From: Clostridia bacterium
GTDB lineage: Bacteria; Bacillota; Clostridia; Oscillospirales; CAG-272
DNA length: 51,573 nucleotides
NCBI GenBank assembly: GCA_017451735.1
Contig: JAFTNU010000053.1
Coordinates: forward strand, 1-51,573
Reading direction: 5' to 3'
In this document: in pieces, positions 25,452 to 35,400 of the stretch
Layout of the letters: each line of letters opens with the position of its first letter
Position numbering within the stretch: the stretch's first letter is position 1
The notes under the pieces: generated by a model
Told to the model about the DNA's origin: nothing
The model's input: only the letters and a program-made list of their open reading frames with translations
Database searches by the model: none
Translations under genes and position numbers: made by a program

Positions 25452-26921
25452 ATGACAACCGTAAAGATCAACACAACAGAAAAGCACACGATCTCGCCGT
25501 ATCTCTATATGCAGTTCATGGAGCCCTTGGGGGTTGCCGACCCTTCGGTGGATACCGCCTGGGATTTTGTAGAAAATCAGTGGTTCCCGGAGGTGATCGA
25601 CAAGGTGCGAGAGCTCTCCCCCACCATGGTCCGCTTTGGAGGCTGCTTTGCCTCCTATTACCATTGGAAGGAGGCCATCGGCCCCATGGAGCGGCGTGTG
25701 CCCATGATCAATCACGCCTGGAGCGGTATCTATCACAATCGGGTGGGCACCCACGAATTCATTGATTTTTGCAGACAGGTCAACGCCGAGCCCTTCCTTG
25801 TGGCAAATATGGAGTCCGAGGGGCTGGATTTCTGGCAGAGGCCGAAGAATGATACCGTCCGCATGGGAACCGCCGCAGAGGCCGCCGAATGGGTGGATTA
25901 CTGTAACAATCCCGATAACGCTCTGCGCATTGCCAACGGTGCGGAAAAGCCCTTCGCTGTAAAATATTGGCAGATCGGCAACGAAACCTCCTACAGAACA
26001 ATAGGCTACCGCAATACCGAGCGGCATTACGGCTTCACCGCCGAGCAATGCCGTGAGACCAGCCTGCGCTTTGCCGACGCTATGAAAAAGGTGGATCCCA
26101 ACATTCGTTTGGTTGGTTGGGGCGACATCAAGGGGGCGCACGACAAGGCCAACTGGTGCAAGACCATGAGCGACGCCGACGGCATTGATATGCTGGCATT
26201 CCATCACCATTTCGGATCGGGTCTGGAAAACTCTCCTCTGACCGGCACCAAATATAGGGATAATTACGAATGCACCTGGATCCATCTGATGCATGCCCAC
26301 AAATCCCTGGAGAACCACATTCAGATGATGCGCGCTGATTGCGGCAGTAAGCGGCTTGCCATGACCGAGGGACATTTTTCGCTCCCCGGCAGAAATCGCA
26401 ACGAGGTACTTTCCTCCTGGGGCGCCGGCGTTGCCTACGCCAGATGCCTCAATACCATCATGCGTCACAGCGACATTCTGGAGATCGCCACCATGGCAGA
26501 TTTCTTCGGCAATGTATGGCAGGTCAACGCCTTGATGGTGCCCGGCCCTATCCGTGCCGGCGTACCCTATCTCCAGCCCGTGGGCGCGGTCATGAGTCTG
26601 TTTGGCCGCCATCAAGGCAAAAATGCTTTGGATATCACCTATAAGGGCGCTCTGGACGCGGTCGCCTCCAGAACCGGCAATACCGTCTATCTTCATGCTG
26701 CCAACACCGATATGAAGGAGGCACAGCAATTGCTGCTGGAGCTTGAGGGTGGGCAGATCGAATCGGCGCGGATGTATTACATCGCCGCCAAGCCCGAGAC
26801 CGAGATCACCCCCGTCAACACCGACTGCTTTGCGGTACGGGAGGCGACTGTAGAGGGCGGCACCGTTCTCCTGCCTCCTGCCGCCGTGGCCGCCATCGAG
26901 ATCGTTTTAAAAGAGCATTGA
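25452..26921 (+). CDS. GH51-type alpha-L-arabinofuranosidase-like enzyme
   Basis: A 489-aa clan-A glycoside hydrolase. WQIGNETSY holds the acid/base Glu178 and AMTEGHFSL the nucleophile Glu306; MVRFGGCFASYY matches the early GH51 block. The C-terminal 100 residues form a beta domain. It is cytoplasmic (no signal), like most GH51 enzymes, and probably removes arabinofuranosyl units from imported oligosaccharides. An AraC regulator is divergent and a strong terminator follows. The family is close to GH51, but the exact subfamily and sugar are unproven. Confidence 0.82.
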   Translation: MTTVKINTTEKHTISPYLYMQFMEPLGVADPSVDTAWDFVENQWFPEVIDKVRELSPTMVRFGGCFASYYHWKEAIGPMERRVPMINHAWSGIYHNRVGTHEFIDFCRQVNAEPFLVANMESEGLDFWQRPKNDTVRMGTAAEAAEWVDYCNNPDNALRIANGAEKPFAVKYWQIGNETSYRTIGYRNTERHYGFTAEQCRETSLRFADAMKKVDPNIRLVGWGDIKGAHDKANWCKTMSDADGIDMLAFHHHFGSGLENSPLTGTKYRDNYECTWIHLMHAHKSLENHIQMMRADCGSKRLAMTEGHFSLPGRNRNEVLSSWGAGVAYARCLNTIMRHSDILEIATMADFFGNVWQVNALMVPGPIRAGVPYLQPVGAVMSLFGRHQGKNALDITYKGALDAVASRTGNTVYLHAANTDMKEAQQLLLELEGGQIESARMYYIAAKPETEITPVNTDCFAVREATVEGGTVLLPPAAVAAIEIVLKEH

Positions 26922-26934
26922 CCATCCATTCAAC

Positions 26935-26976
26935 AAAAATAGCGTAGCAGTGAACATTCACTGCTACGCTATTTTT
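26935..26976. terminator. Bidirectional terminator
   Basis: A perfect 20-bp stem (26935-26954 with 26957-26976) with A- and T-runs, between the convergent GH51 and repeat-protein genes. Confidence 0.95.
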
Positions 26977-26992
26977 ATGAAATGGGATTGGA

Positions 26993-29900
26993 TCAGGTCT
27001 GATCGTCACCGATGTCGTCGTTGTCCTCGCCGGGGGTGGGAACGGGAGCAGGTGTCTCGGGCTCCTCAAACCCTTCGGCGTATGCATTCAACACCTCTAC
27101 GACCTCGTCGTTAAGCCCCGCCACAAAGGTCTCGTCGGCCAGGAGGTAATATGCGGCCTCCTGAAGAGACACGGCATCCTCGACGTCATAGTCGGCGTAG
27201 TAGATGTACGTAACGGTCTGCTCGGTGTCGCCCACATTGTCACCGTCGGTGTCTACCTTAATGGTACAGGTAGCCTTGAAGTAACCGACTGCCACAAAGG
27301 CGCGATCCCAATTTTCCTCCAGAATAGAGGTGATCGCCGCGGTATAAGAGACCGTATCCTCGCCGTCATTCGCATCATACTTTGTGGCCACAACGTCCAG
27401 ATACTTCAAGCCTGCCGCATCAAGTGTTGCATGGTCAAAGCTTGCGCCCTCACCCAAGCGCTCCAGATAATCCACGGGAACGATCAGCGTACCGAATTCC
27501 TGGGCACCCTCAGATACGATATCACCAGAAATATTGCCTTCAAACCATTTCTCAAGCTCATTGAGGTTCATGGTAGTGGTAAAGCTCAGACCGCCGGCAT
27601 AAACATTCTTGGTCTCATTGGCCTTTCCGGTCTCGAGCTCAACCTTCTCCAGCCGGAGAGCGGCCTTCTCGGTATAGCCCTTTACGGTAATCTCGCGCTC
27701 CTCACCATAGGTGTAGACGTGGTAAGTGGCATTCTCCAGAGTCACGACCAGATCGGTGGACTTCACAGGAATCTCCTCGGGATCGGTAATCCCCTTCATG
27801 GCGCCGTTGCTCTGGAAGTAATACTTCTGGTTCTCCCCTGCCAGGAAGGTACCGCCCGTGATGGTGACCACAGAGGCAGGATTGACCTTGTTGATTATGC
27901 GCTCGCCGATCAGGCTGTTGCTGATAAAGGTACCGCCCGTAATGTTGAGCCAACCATAGGAGCTTCCACCACCCGCACGGATGACCGCATCCTCGATGGT
28001 GTTGGCAGCATTGGCACTGCGGATCTCGTTCTTATCCAGAACAAACAGACCGCCGTTGATGTTAAGAACCGCATCGGATTCCTTGGTGATGGTAAACTGG
28101 GTAATATCGGAGAGAGCACTGCTACAGGTACCGCCGTAAGGACGTGCCACGCAAACGCCCTTGGAGTAGAAGTAACCGGCATTGATGGTCAACGTGCCGC
28201 CCGCAACACTGATGCAGGCGTCTACATTTTCATTATACATGTAAAAGCTGCCGCCATTGATGGTATAGGTACCCTTCAGACCTGCGCTCATGTAGATCAC
28301 ATAGTTGGTCACGCCCAGAGGCTTGATAAAGGTGCCGCCCGTAATGGTCATCTTGGCGCCCTCCCCTGCCTGGGTCAGGTATAGGACGGGATCGGTGCTG
28401 TTGTTTGCGATAAAGGTACCGCCCTCGATGGTGATCTGTACATCACCGCTTGTGCTGACCTCCATCACAGACTGCTTATCGTTGAGGAAGCTACCGCCCT
28501 TGATGGTCAGCACCTGTGCAGCGGAGGAAGAGAAATTAATAATATCGGAGCCGATATTGACATAGAAAACGCCATCGTGAATGGTAAAGGGATGTGTGCC
28601 GCCGTCAAACTTGATCAGACGGGAGGAGTTATCCTGATAGAAATAACCGTCGTAGATGTTGAGTGCAGTGTTGCCCTTGTTGGCATAGATCACGTTACTG
28701 GCACCCCAGTTAAGGTACTTGCCGCCGTAAACATTCAGCGTGCCGTCATCGCTGCTCACATTGAAGATCTGGTTGGAGCTGCGCAGATTGACCACAGGGC
28801 CGTTAGAGACCTCGGCATCCACACCGTCGGCCGTTTCCTGAGTGCCGGCAACACCCATGGTGATGGTCGATTTGGCACCCACGGAGCAGAAGTTGCCCTT
28901 GACCTCAAAGCTACCGCCGGTCACGGTCAGGTTTAAGCCCTCGCCGGAGGCAAAGACACCGCCGGCCGCACTGAAGCTACCACCCGTGACGGTGATCTTC
29001 TCATTCTTACCGGTGGCGAACATAGCACCGGTGCCCGAGGCCACAAACTCACCGTCCGTAATGGTCAGATCCATCACGCAGGCATCATCGGTACCGATGT
29101 TGAACATCGGCTTGCTTCCTTGGAAGGTAAGGCTACCATCGTTGATGATGATTTTGGTACCTTCGGCACATTGGGTCACGCAGAAGAGGCCATCTGTGTC
29201 ATTTGCGGCACAAAGCTCGCCGCCGTTGATGGTGATCCGGGGGGTTCCGGTGGTCTCGAGATTCATCACGGACTGTACGGTACTCTGATTGGTAAAGCTA
29301 CCGCCCTCGATGGTCAGATCCACCGAAGTGGAGCCGTCCAGCGAGAACACATCGCTGGCATCCAAGGTATTGACAAAGTTGCCGCCGTAGAAGGTCACCG
29401 CATAGGTGCCATCCGAGAAATTGAACATGCGGGAGCCGCCAACCTGGGTAAAGCTACCGCCGTAAACATCAACGGTACCGCTGCCCTTGCCCAGATAAAT
29501 GCAGTTGTTACCTGCATTTTGGGTGATATGACCGCCATAAACGATCAGTTTCCAGTCGGTAGAGGCATCGTTATCATTGGGGAAGATGTTACCGCCCCAA
29601 GAAACCAATGTGGGGCCTACATCCGAGCCCTCGTCCTCACCGATGATGATGGTGCCGTTTGCTACCTTAGAATACATCATACCGGCCTTGGCGTATCCGT
29701 AACCGCTGACAAAGTTGATCGCAGAGCCCGCAACGCTCAGCACAAGCAGGGAGGATTTGGTATTGACCAGACCCAGATCCTCTACACGCAAGCAACCGCC
29801 GGCCACATACATCAAGGGGCCGGAAACGGTGGCAGTCATCGTATAATAGCCATCCACCGCGGAACTGTTGAGAGTGATCACCGAGCTGTTGGGTCTGTAA

Positions 29901-31270
29901 CGGGAGGCCAGAGACGAGTCGATGCTCACGGTGGTATTCTTGGTCAGGGTCAATGTGCCGCCGTTGCCCACATGATAGAGGGCACGCTCCAGCTCAAAGC
30001 TATAGTAATAGGTAGGCTCGGGATCCTGCCCGTTGGTCACACGCCAGGTTGCGCCCTCGGCAATATAACCGTTCGCCTCCAGGTAATCTTGGTCATAAAC
30101 CACGGACTGGCAGTAGGAGAAGCCCATTTTCTCCACATCCGCAATGGCGGTGGTAGCGGGACGGCGGGTCGGGTTTGTATATGTATCGGTCACCACTTGA
30201 TAAGGTGCGTCGATCTTCATACCGTAGTGCAGGGCCAGGCCTGCGGCGGTGGTAAACGTACCCGACATGGTCTTGTTCTCGATCATGGGGGCGTTATCGC
30301 TCTCAGGCTCATCCACATAGTAGTTGGAGTAGAACTGACCGCCCCAGATGCGGTAATAGCCAACAGTCACATCCTCATAACCCAACACAGAGGTGGAATC
30401 GCCGGGGTTATAGAAGATACCGCCCAGGATCGTAACATAACCGGCACCATTCACGGCATTCAGTACGGTGTTGGCATCACCTGCCACGGCAAACTCACCG
30501 TCTACGATCACCGCATGACCGTTCGCACCCACTGCGACAGCACTGCCGCCGTCGTTGGAATAGAAGGCACCGCCGTACACGGTAACGGTGGAACCGGTCG
30601 TATCCGACGCTCCTTGGATATCCAGAACGTGATCGGAGGACTCGTAGTAGCCGCCGTAAATATCGACAAAGCCGCCGGCACAAGCCACGGCATGGGAAAC
30701 GCCGTAAACACAGCAGTCGATCAAAGTCACCGCCGCACTGTCGGCAGTGCCGTCTCCACTTACGCTGATGCCGATGTCGCCAAGCTTGACATCAACCGAA
30801 AGATTCACGATCGTGATATCGGTGCTCTTCCCCACTACGTTCATCCAGGGAGAAGCATTCTTCCCTGCCTCGGTAGTCAAGGTCTTGCCGTTGCCATCCA
30901 GCGTCCAGGATCCTCTCAGAGTCACGGGGGAGCTGAGCGTGATGTCCTCCAGCAGCGTCACGGTGCCGCCCTCGGGAACAAGGGATACGGCAAGAGCAAG
31001 ATCGTCCACGATCACCGTATTGACGGGACCGGTCACCTCGATCTTGGTGCCCTCTTCAACACCGTCGGGCAATTCGATGGACTCCGAACCTCCTCCGATG
31101 TCGGGACTATACACACCCCCACCGGACGTTCCGCCGCCGATAACGGAGGATACGTCCCCGCCTCCAACGGTGCCCGAAGTCGTCTCGGAGGTCATGGCTG
31201 AGAGCACGGTGGCAGGCACAAGCACGACCACCATCATAGTCGCCAATAACAATGCAAGCAATTTCTTCAT
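26993..31270 (-). CDS. Large secreted beta-helix-type repeat protein
   Basis: A secreted protein of 1425 aa. ATG 31270 (MKKLLALLLATMMV) starts a clear signal peptide; the reading could extend 26 codons upstream without a signal. Residues 60-1200 contain about 23 copies of a strand-turn unit of the form (V/I)T(V/I)xGGxF, for example VTGGSFSAAGG, IEGGSFTNQST and ITGGTFIKPLG, spaced mostly 25-45 residues. This predicts a right-handed beta-helix as in pectate lyase-like adhesins. The last 200 residues are a separate domain shared with the other large protein at 32444-35590. It ends in an acidic proline-rich tail with no LPXTG or S-layer motif, so how it is retained is unknown. Function unknown; adhesion or glycan binding are guesses. 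Confidence 0.8.
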   Translation of the reverse strand: MKKLLALLLATMMVVVLVPATVLSAMTSETTSGTVGGGDVSSVIGGGTSGGGVYSPDIGGGSESIELPDGVEEGTKIEVTGPVNTVIVDDLALAVSLVPEGGTVTLLEDITLSSPVTLRGSWTLDGNGKTLTTEAGKNASPWMNVVGKSTDITIVNLSVDVKLGDIGISVSGDGTADSAAVTLIDCCVYGVSHAVACAGGFVDIYGGYYESSDHVLDIQGASDTTGSTVTVYGGAFYSNDGGSAVAVGANGHAVIVDGEFAVAGDANTVLNAVNGAGYVTILGGIFYNPGDSTSVLGYEDVTVGYYRIWGGQFYSNYYVDEPESDNAPMIENKTMSGTFTTAAGLALHYGMKIDAPYQVVTDTYTNPTRRPATTAIADVEKMGFSYCQSVVYDQDYLEANGYIAEGATWRVTNGQDPEPTYYYSFELERALYHVGNGGTLTLTKNTTVSIDSSLASRYRPNSSVITLNSSAVDGYYTMTATVSGPLMYVAGGCLRVEDLGLVNTKSSLLVLSVAGSAINFVSGYGYAKAGMMYSKVANGTIIIGEDEGSDVGPTLVSWGGNIFPNDNDASTDWKLIVYGGHITQNAGNNCIYLGKGSGTVDVYGGSFTQVGGSRMFNFSDGTYAVTFYGGNFVNTLDASDVFSLDGSTSVDLTIEGGSFTNQSTVQSVMNLETTGTPRITINGGELCAANDTDGLFCVTQCAEGTKIIINDGSLTFQGSKPMFNIGTDDACVMDLTITDGEFVASGTGAMFATGKNEKITVTGGSFSAAGGVFASGEGLNLTVTGGSFEVKGNFCSVGAKSTITMGVAGTQETADGVDAEVSNGPVVNLRSSNQIFNVSSDDGTLNVYGGKYLNWGASNVIYANKGNTALNIYDGYFYQDNSSRLIKFDGGTHPFTIHDGVFYVNIGSDIINFSSSAAQVLTIKGGSFLNDKQSVMEVSTSGDVQITIEGGTFIANNSTDPVLYLTQAGEGAKMTITGGTFIKPLGVTNYVIYMSAGLKGTYTINGGSFYMYNENVDACISVAGGTLTINAGYFYSKGVCVARPYGGTCSSALSDITQFTITKESDAVLNINGGLFVLDKNEIRSANAANTIEDAVIRAGGGSSYGWLNITGGTFISNSLIGERIINKVNPASVVTITGGTFLAGENQKYYFQSNGAMKGITDPEEIPVKSTDLVVTLENATYHVYTYGEEREITVKGYTEKAALRLEKVELETGKANETKNVYAGGLSFTTTMNLNELEKWFEGNISGDIVSEGAQEFGTLIVPVDYLERLGEGASFDHATLDAAGLKYLDVVATKYDANDGEDTVSYTAAITSILEENWDRAFVAVGYFKATCTIKVDTDGDNVGDTEQTVTYIYYADYDVEDAVSLQEAAYYLLADETFVAGLNDEVVEVLNAYAEGFEEPETPAPVPTPGEDNDDIGDDQT

Positions 31271-31354
31271 GGTACTTCTCCTTTTCGGTGAAATATCTTG
31301 GGGGAGACGATGGCCATTCGCCCCTCCCGGGGAAAGCGAGCGTTTCATAAGTTA

Positions 31355-31383
31355 ATTATATAATAATTATTAAAAAAGGTCAA
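31355..31383 (-). promoter_or_regulatory. Promoter of the beta-helix gene
   Basis: On the minus strand, TTGACC (31383-31378), 17 bp of AT-rich DNA, TATAAT (31360-31355). Near-perfect and probably strong. Confidence 0.75.
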
Positions 31384-31427
31384 GATTTTATCAGAAAGAT
31401 TTTACACTTTCTCGTTTTTGCCCAACG

Positions 31428-31702
31428 GGTGCTCCGCGCGCGCATCGCGCATGGGGTTCAGAGCACCGAAAACTCACCCCGTTCCCCATCATTTACATTT
31501 TGTTAAATTGCACAAAGAAGAGATTAGGCAAGAAAATGTGGAGTCGGAAATGTATTGTATTGCCGCAAGACATATCTCGCGGGCGCATCACAATGCGCCA
31601 TGGGATGTTGGCCGCATTCCCTTCGTAGAGGAGGTGCCGTCCACGGCCTTTGGTCGTTCGCGACCTTCGGTCACCCCTCCCGTATCCGCGATTCACAATG
31701 GA
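31428..31702. other. Structured intergenic region
   Basis: The 450-bp gap between the beta-helix gene and rnhA has no gene but many hairpins: GGTGCTC/GAGCACC (31428-31434 and 31461-31467), GGCGCAT-CACA-ATGCGCC (31582-31599), GGTCG-TTCG-CGACC (31652-31665), and GGAGGTG (31630-31636) with CACCCCTCC (31672-31680) enclosing the last one and CCGTCCACGG. It resembles the multibranched element at 36-178 in style, not in sequence. Confidence 0.4.
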
Positions 31703-31804
31703 TTAACGCACAAGCCCGTAGAGGACAGCGCCAAAGAATCGCGTGTAATACGGAGCATACGCAAAAGGTGCACACATGCAGCAAAAACGCATTTTGCATT
31801 TCTC

Positions 31805-31833
31805 TTGACACCTCTTTTGTTATGGTGTATAAT
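31805..31833 (+). promoter_or_regulatory. Perfect consensus promoter of rnhA
   Basis: TTGACA (31805-31810), exactly 17 bp, TATAAT (31828-31833). Confidence 0.9.
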
Positions 31834-31881
31834 ATAAAAGTCCCGCAACGGGGCAAGAAAGCGGAAGGATGCGATGTACCG

Positions 31882-32331
31882 ATGAAGCATGTGGATATTT
31901 ACACCGACGGCGCTTGCCGCGGCAATCCCGGCCCCGGGGGATGGGGTGCGATCCTGGTTTACGGAGGACACGAGCGCGAGCTTTCGGGGGGAGAGCCCCA
32001 CACCACCAACAACCGTATGGAGCTCAGCGGTGTGATCGCCGCGCTTTCGGCTTTGAAAGAACCCTGCGAGGTCACTCTGACCACAGATTCCAAATATGTG
32101 GCCGACGCCGTCAACAATGGTTGGGCGGTCGGCTGGCGCGCCCGAGGGTGGCGTAAAGGAGATAAATCCCCTGCCCTCAATCCCGATCTGTGGGAGCGGT
32201 TATTGGAGCTTCTGGAGCAACACAGGGTCACCTTTGTCTGGGTCAAGGGTCATGCGGGCCACCCCTACAATGAGCGTTGCGACCAGCTGGCCACATCCTT
32301 TGCGGATACCTTTTCAACATCGAATCATTGA
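31882..32331 (+). CDS. rnhA: Ribonuclease HI
   Basis: RNase HI of 149 aa; it cuts RNA in RNA-DNA hybrids during replication and repair. Catalytic carboxylates are seen in order: Asp9 in [14 protein letters not shown], Glu in NNRMEL, Asp in TTDSKY and Asp in ERCDQLA; the basic handle region [13 protein letters not shown] is present. The frame extends upstream to 31555, but the family start is ATG 31882, just downstream of the consensus promoter and GGAAGGATG. It is a lone housekeeping gene between two large surface-protein genes on the other strand. Confidence 0.95.
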   Translation: MKHVDIYTDGACRGNPGPGGWGAILVYGGHERELSGGEPHTTNNRMELSGVIAALSALKEPCEVTLTTDSKYVADAVNNGWAVGWRARGWRKGDKSPALNPDLWERLLELLEQHRVTFVWVKGHAGHPYNERCDQLATSFADTFSTSNH

Positions 32332-32343
32332 AACATTCACATC

Positions 32344-32371
32344 AAAAAAGCCGGGAACCCTCGGCTTTTTT
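32344..32371. terminator. rnhA terminator
   Basis: AAAAAAGCCG (32344-32353) pairs with CGGCTTTTTT (32362-32371). Confidence 0.85.
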
Positions 32372-32395
32372 CAATTCTCCCGTTCGCAGTTTATC

Positions 32396-32428
32396 AAAAA
32401 AGAACCGCCTGCAGGCGGTTCCTTTTTT
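32396..32428. terminator. Terminator of the 1048-aa surface protein gene
   Basis: AAAAAAG-AACCGCC pairs with GGCGGTT-CTTTTTT around TGCA; T-runs occur on both strands. It lies just past the stop of the minus-strand gene. Confidence 0.9.
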
Positions 32429-32443
32429 GATTGTTATTCGGAA

Positions 32444-35400
32444 TCAATAGAATTCCTCGGAATACTCGGAGAAGCCGATCAGGTAAACAACTGTACCGTC
32501 ATCCAACTCAAAGGCAGTTGCATCATAGGTAACACCATCCAGGAGGACGCCGCCTACCGTTGTGACACCCTCGGGGGGAAGGATCATGCAAACGGTATCG
32601 ATATTGTTGTCTCCCAAAACGGCAGCCAAGCCGCTCCAGGTGAGAATATCAACATAGAGCATATTGGTTTCGGGATCGGGTGCACCGGGATAGAAGATGT
32701 CATTCAGCGAATCGGAGCCGCCGCCGGAAAGGGTGTATACCTCCCAGCCCGCATTGACATCATAATACTCGGCTTGGGTCAGCTCGGCGGTGGTGTAGCC
32801 GTCGGCATCCACCGTTACAAGAGATACCACATTCTGCACATAGGACTTGAGGATTGCTCTCTGGTCCAGCGTGTAGGGGGAGTAAAGCCCGGCCTTATAC
32901 TCGATCATATGATCGGCATCCTGCTCTGTGGTGCAGTCATTCAGGGCCTGCTCGGCCAACTCGTAAACCGCGGCACCAACCTTGCCGCCGTTCTCGGCGT
33001 AGATGTAATACGCTTCGCCGTCAACAGTCAGCTTTGCGTAACCTCTTGCAGTAAACTGTCTGGTGTTATTCTGGGCAAGAATGTTGCTGATAGAGCCTGC
33101 AATATAGCCGATTCCGGTTTCGTCATCATACTCATACCAAACCAGATTGCCATCAGCATCCAGTGCTATCTGACACGCAACATCCAGATTCTCCAAGCTC
33201 GCCTGTGTCAAAGCGTCATGCGTCAGCTGACCATTCAAAGCATCCATATAATCATAAGGAATGATCAACGTACCCATCGAGATCGATGCATTCTGCAGCT
33301 GACCGGCATCGATCATAGCCAGAATGTTCAAGTAATCACTCTCGGAAACACCGGAAAGGAAGCGCAGACCGCTGGTCGCCACACTGCCACCCATGCGAAG
33401 AGTGGGATCCTCTACCTGCACCATATCAAAGGTCAAGGGCTCGAATTCGCCTACATCGCCCTTTGCAAAGGTTACCTTCTCTCCAACGCGGATCAGCATG
33501 GTCTCAGTTGCAGTTCCGTTGGTCACGGTACCGTACCATCCAAAAACATTATCCGAAGAAATGGCACCGGGCACGCGAGGCACCGAAATGGTACGATCGT
33601 TTGCGGAGGTACCGATCATCGCCACGGTATCTTCATCGTTCAAGAACTTGACACCGACGGCGTCATCAATGGAAACACCGCCGAAATTCTGGTAAGAAGT
33701 ACCGATGGAGGTCTCCAACCAAGGCAAAAGCAGGCGATGTGCCAAAGCATTCATGCCGTTTACATCGGTGTAAGGAGCACCGGACAGTGCAGGCAACTGA
33801 CTGTAAGCGATCACGCAGGCACGGTCGTTATGCATTTCCTCCACATCGGCCACCAGATCGGTGTTTTCGGTAAAGAAGACACACAGGGCGTTGGGATAAT
33901 AGGTAAGGAGCTCATCCACGCTCTCTGCGTCGATCTGATCGGAATACTCGGAAGGAACAAAGAAGAGAATAATGTTTGCGGTAGCCAGCTCGTCATTCTC
34001 TTCATTCTCGACGGCGGTCATATCCACATAGGTCATGCCATAGCGAGCGGCGAAAAGCGATGTCCAGGTATCACCGACAAAGGGAGAACCAAAGTGGTCA
34101 TTTTCACCGATGCTGATGATCTTCAAGCCTTCCAAAATATTATAATACGTGTTGTTGGGCGCGCTGATGTAAATAATGGGAGCCACAAAGCCGCCGTTAA
34201 CGGTATTACCCGTGGTGGCAAGAGAAACGCGGATGTACTCCATAGCCTCGGTGGTGGTGTAGGTGTAAACGCGCTTGCCGTCCTTGACAGCCGCAGAGCG
34301 ATCCTCTTCACCGGTGATACCGTCTGCAACGGCGTCGTCATACGACGTACCGTCGAACTTGGCGATCACATACGCATCGTCTCCGGCGAAATTATCTTCA
34401 CCCGCCTCGGTATCGTTCATCACATCCACAACGGTGATCTTGGTACCGACACCGTAAACGGAAAGCACATCGCTGAATTTGTAAACGGAGCTGCCGAGAA
34501 CGATCTTATTGCTGTTTTCACTGATCAGACCGTTGGTCCAGTTGGACAGAAAGATCTCACCGGCAATCGTGGGATCATAGCCGGCCGCCGCCAGAATGGG
34601 AGCGCAATTGGCCGCATTGTTTTCCACATAAGTAACCGCCGGGGCCTCACCGACGACGCTGATACGGATGATCTCGTTATCATAAGTGGTGGTGTAGGAA
34701 TAGGTCTTAACGGTTTCTTCCTCGACCTCGGTCACGGTGGTCCAGGCATTGGACTGCTCACTGCCGGCACAGCCGTAGATCATCTCCAGGCGGCCGTCAT
34801 CGGCAGCTCGCCATGCGGAAATCACGTAGCAATCCTCATCGCACTCACCGGAGAAAGAAACGGTGGTACCCGCGTTGGGCACGCTGATGGGCATGGAAGT
34901 AACGAAATCGCCATCAACCACAAAGCCCTTGTCGGCATCCATATAGCCGCCGAACCATGCAATACCGTCGACCGCGCCCTCGGCGAAGGAGGCATTGTAA
35001 GCGTAGACCGTCGGGCATTCCTCGGGGCTTGAGGAAATCTCACCGTTCTCGTTGCCGCCGAAGCAAGCCAGACGTACTGTCTCGTTCTCGGCGGTGGTGG
35101 TGTAAGTATAAGTCACATAACCCTTGGTTGTGTCACTTTCCTCATCATATACCTCGGTGTAGATCTGATTGGCATTGTCGTTCTTGCCGTCGGCGATCAG
35201 GTTTGTCCCTGCAGGATCGATCTCCCAGCGGTTCTCCCCTACCTGCTTCCAGGAAGTCAAGAAGAAGTACGCATCGGTCAACGCACCTGCCTCGACACAC
35301 TCGGTCCATACCAGGGTGGTGTAGGCCTTAGGCACCGTGATGATCTCGGAAAGGCGGTAGGCGCCGTTCCACTGCTTGACGACCTGCCAGGCCTCATCGC

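Noticed and set aside
29120-31201. A 693-codon plus-strand frame
   Set aside because: Antisense to the beta-helix gene; the regular repeats and GC-rich third positions create it. No ribosome binding site or domain.
32096-35032. A 978-codon open frame on the plus strand
   Set aside because: It is antisense to the secreted repeat protein, which has a signal peptide, promoter and terminator. The frame starts inside rnhA and its product is low-complexity glycine/isoleucine-rich without domains.
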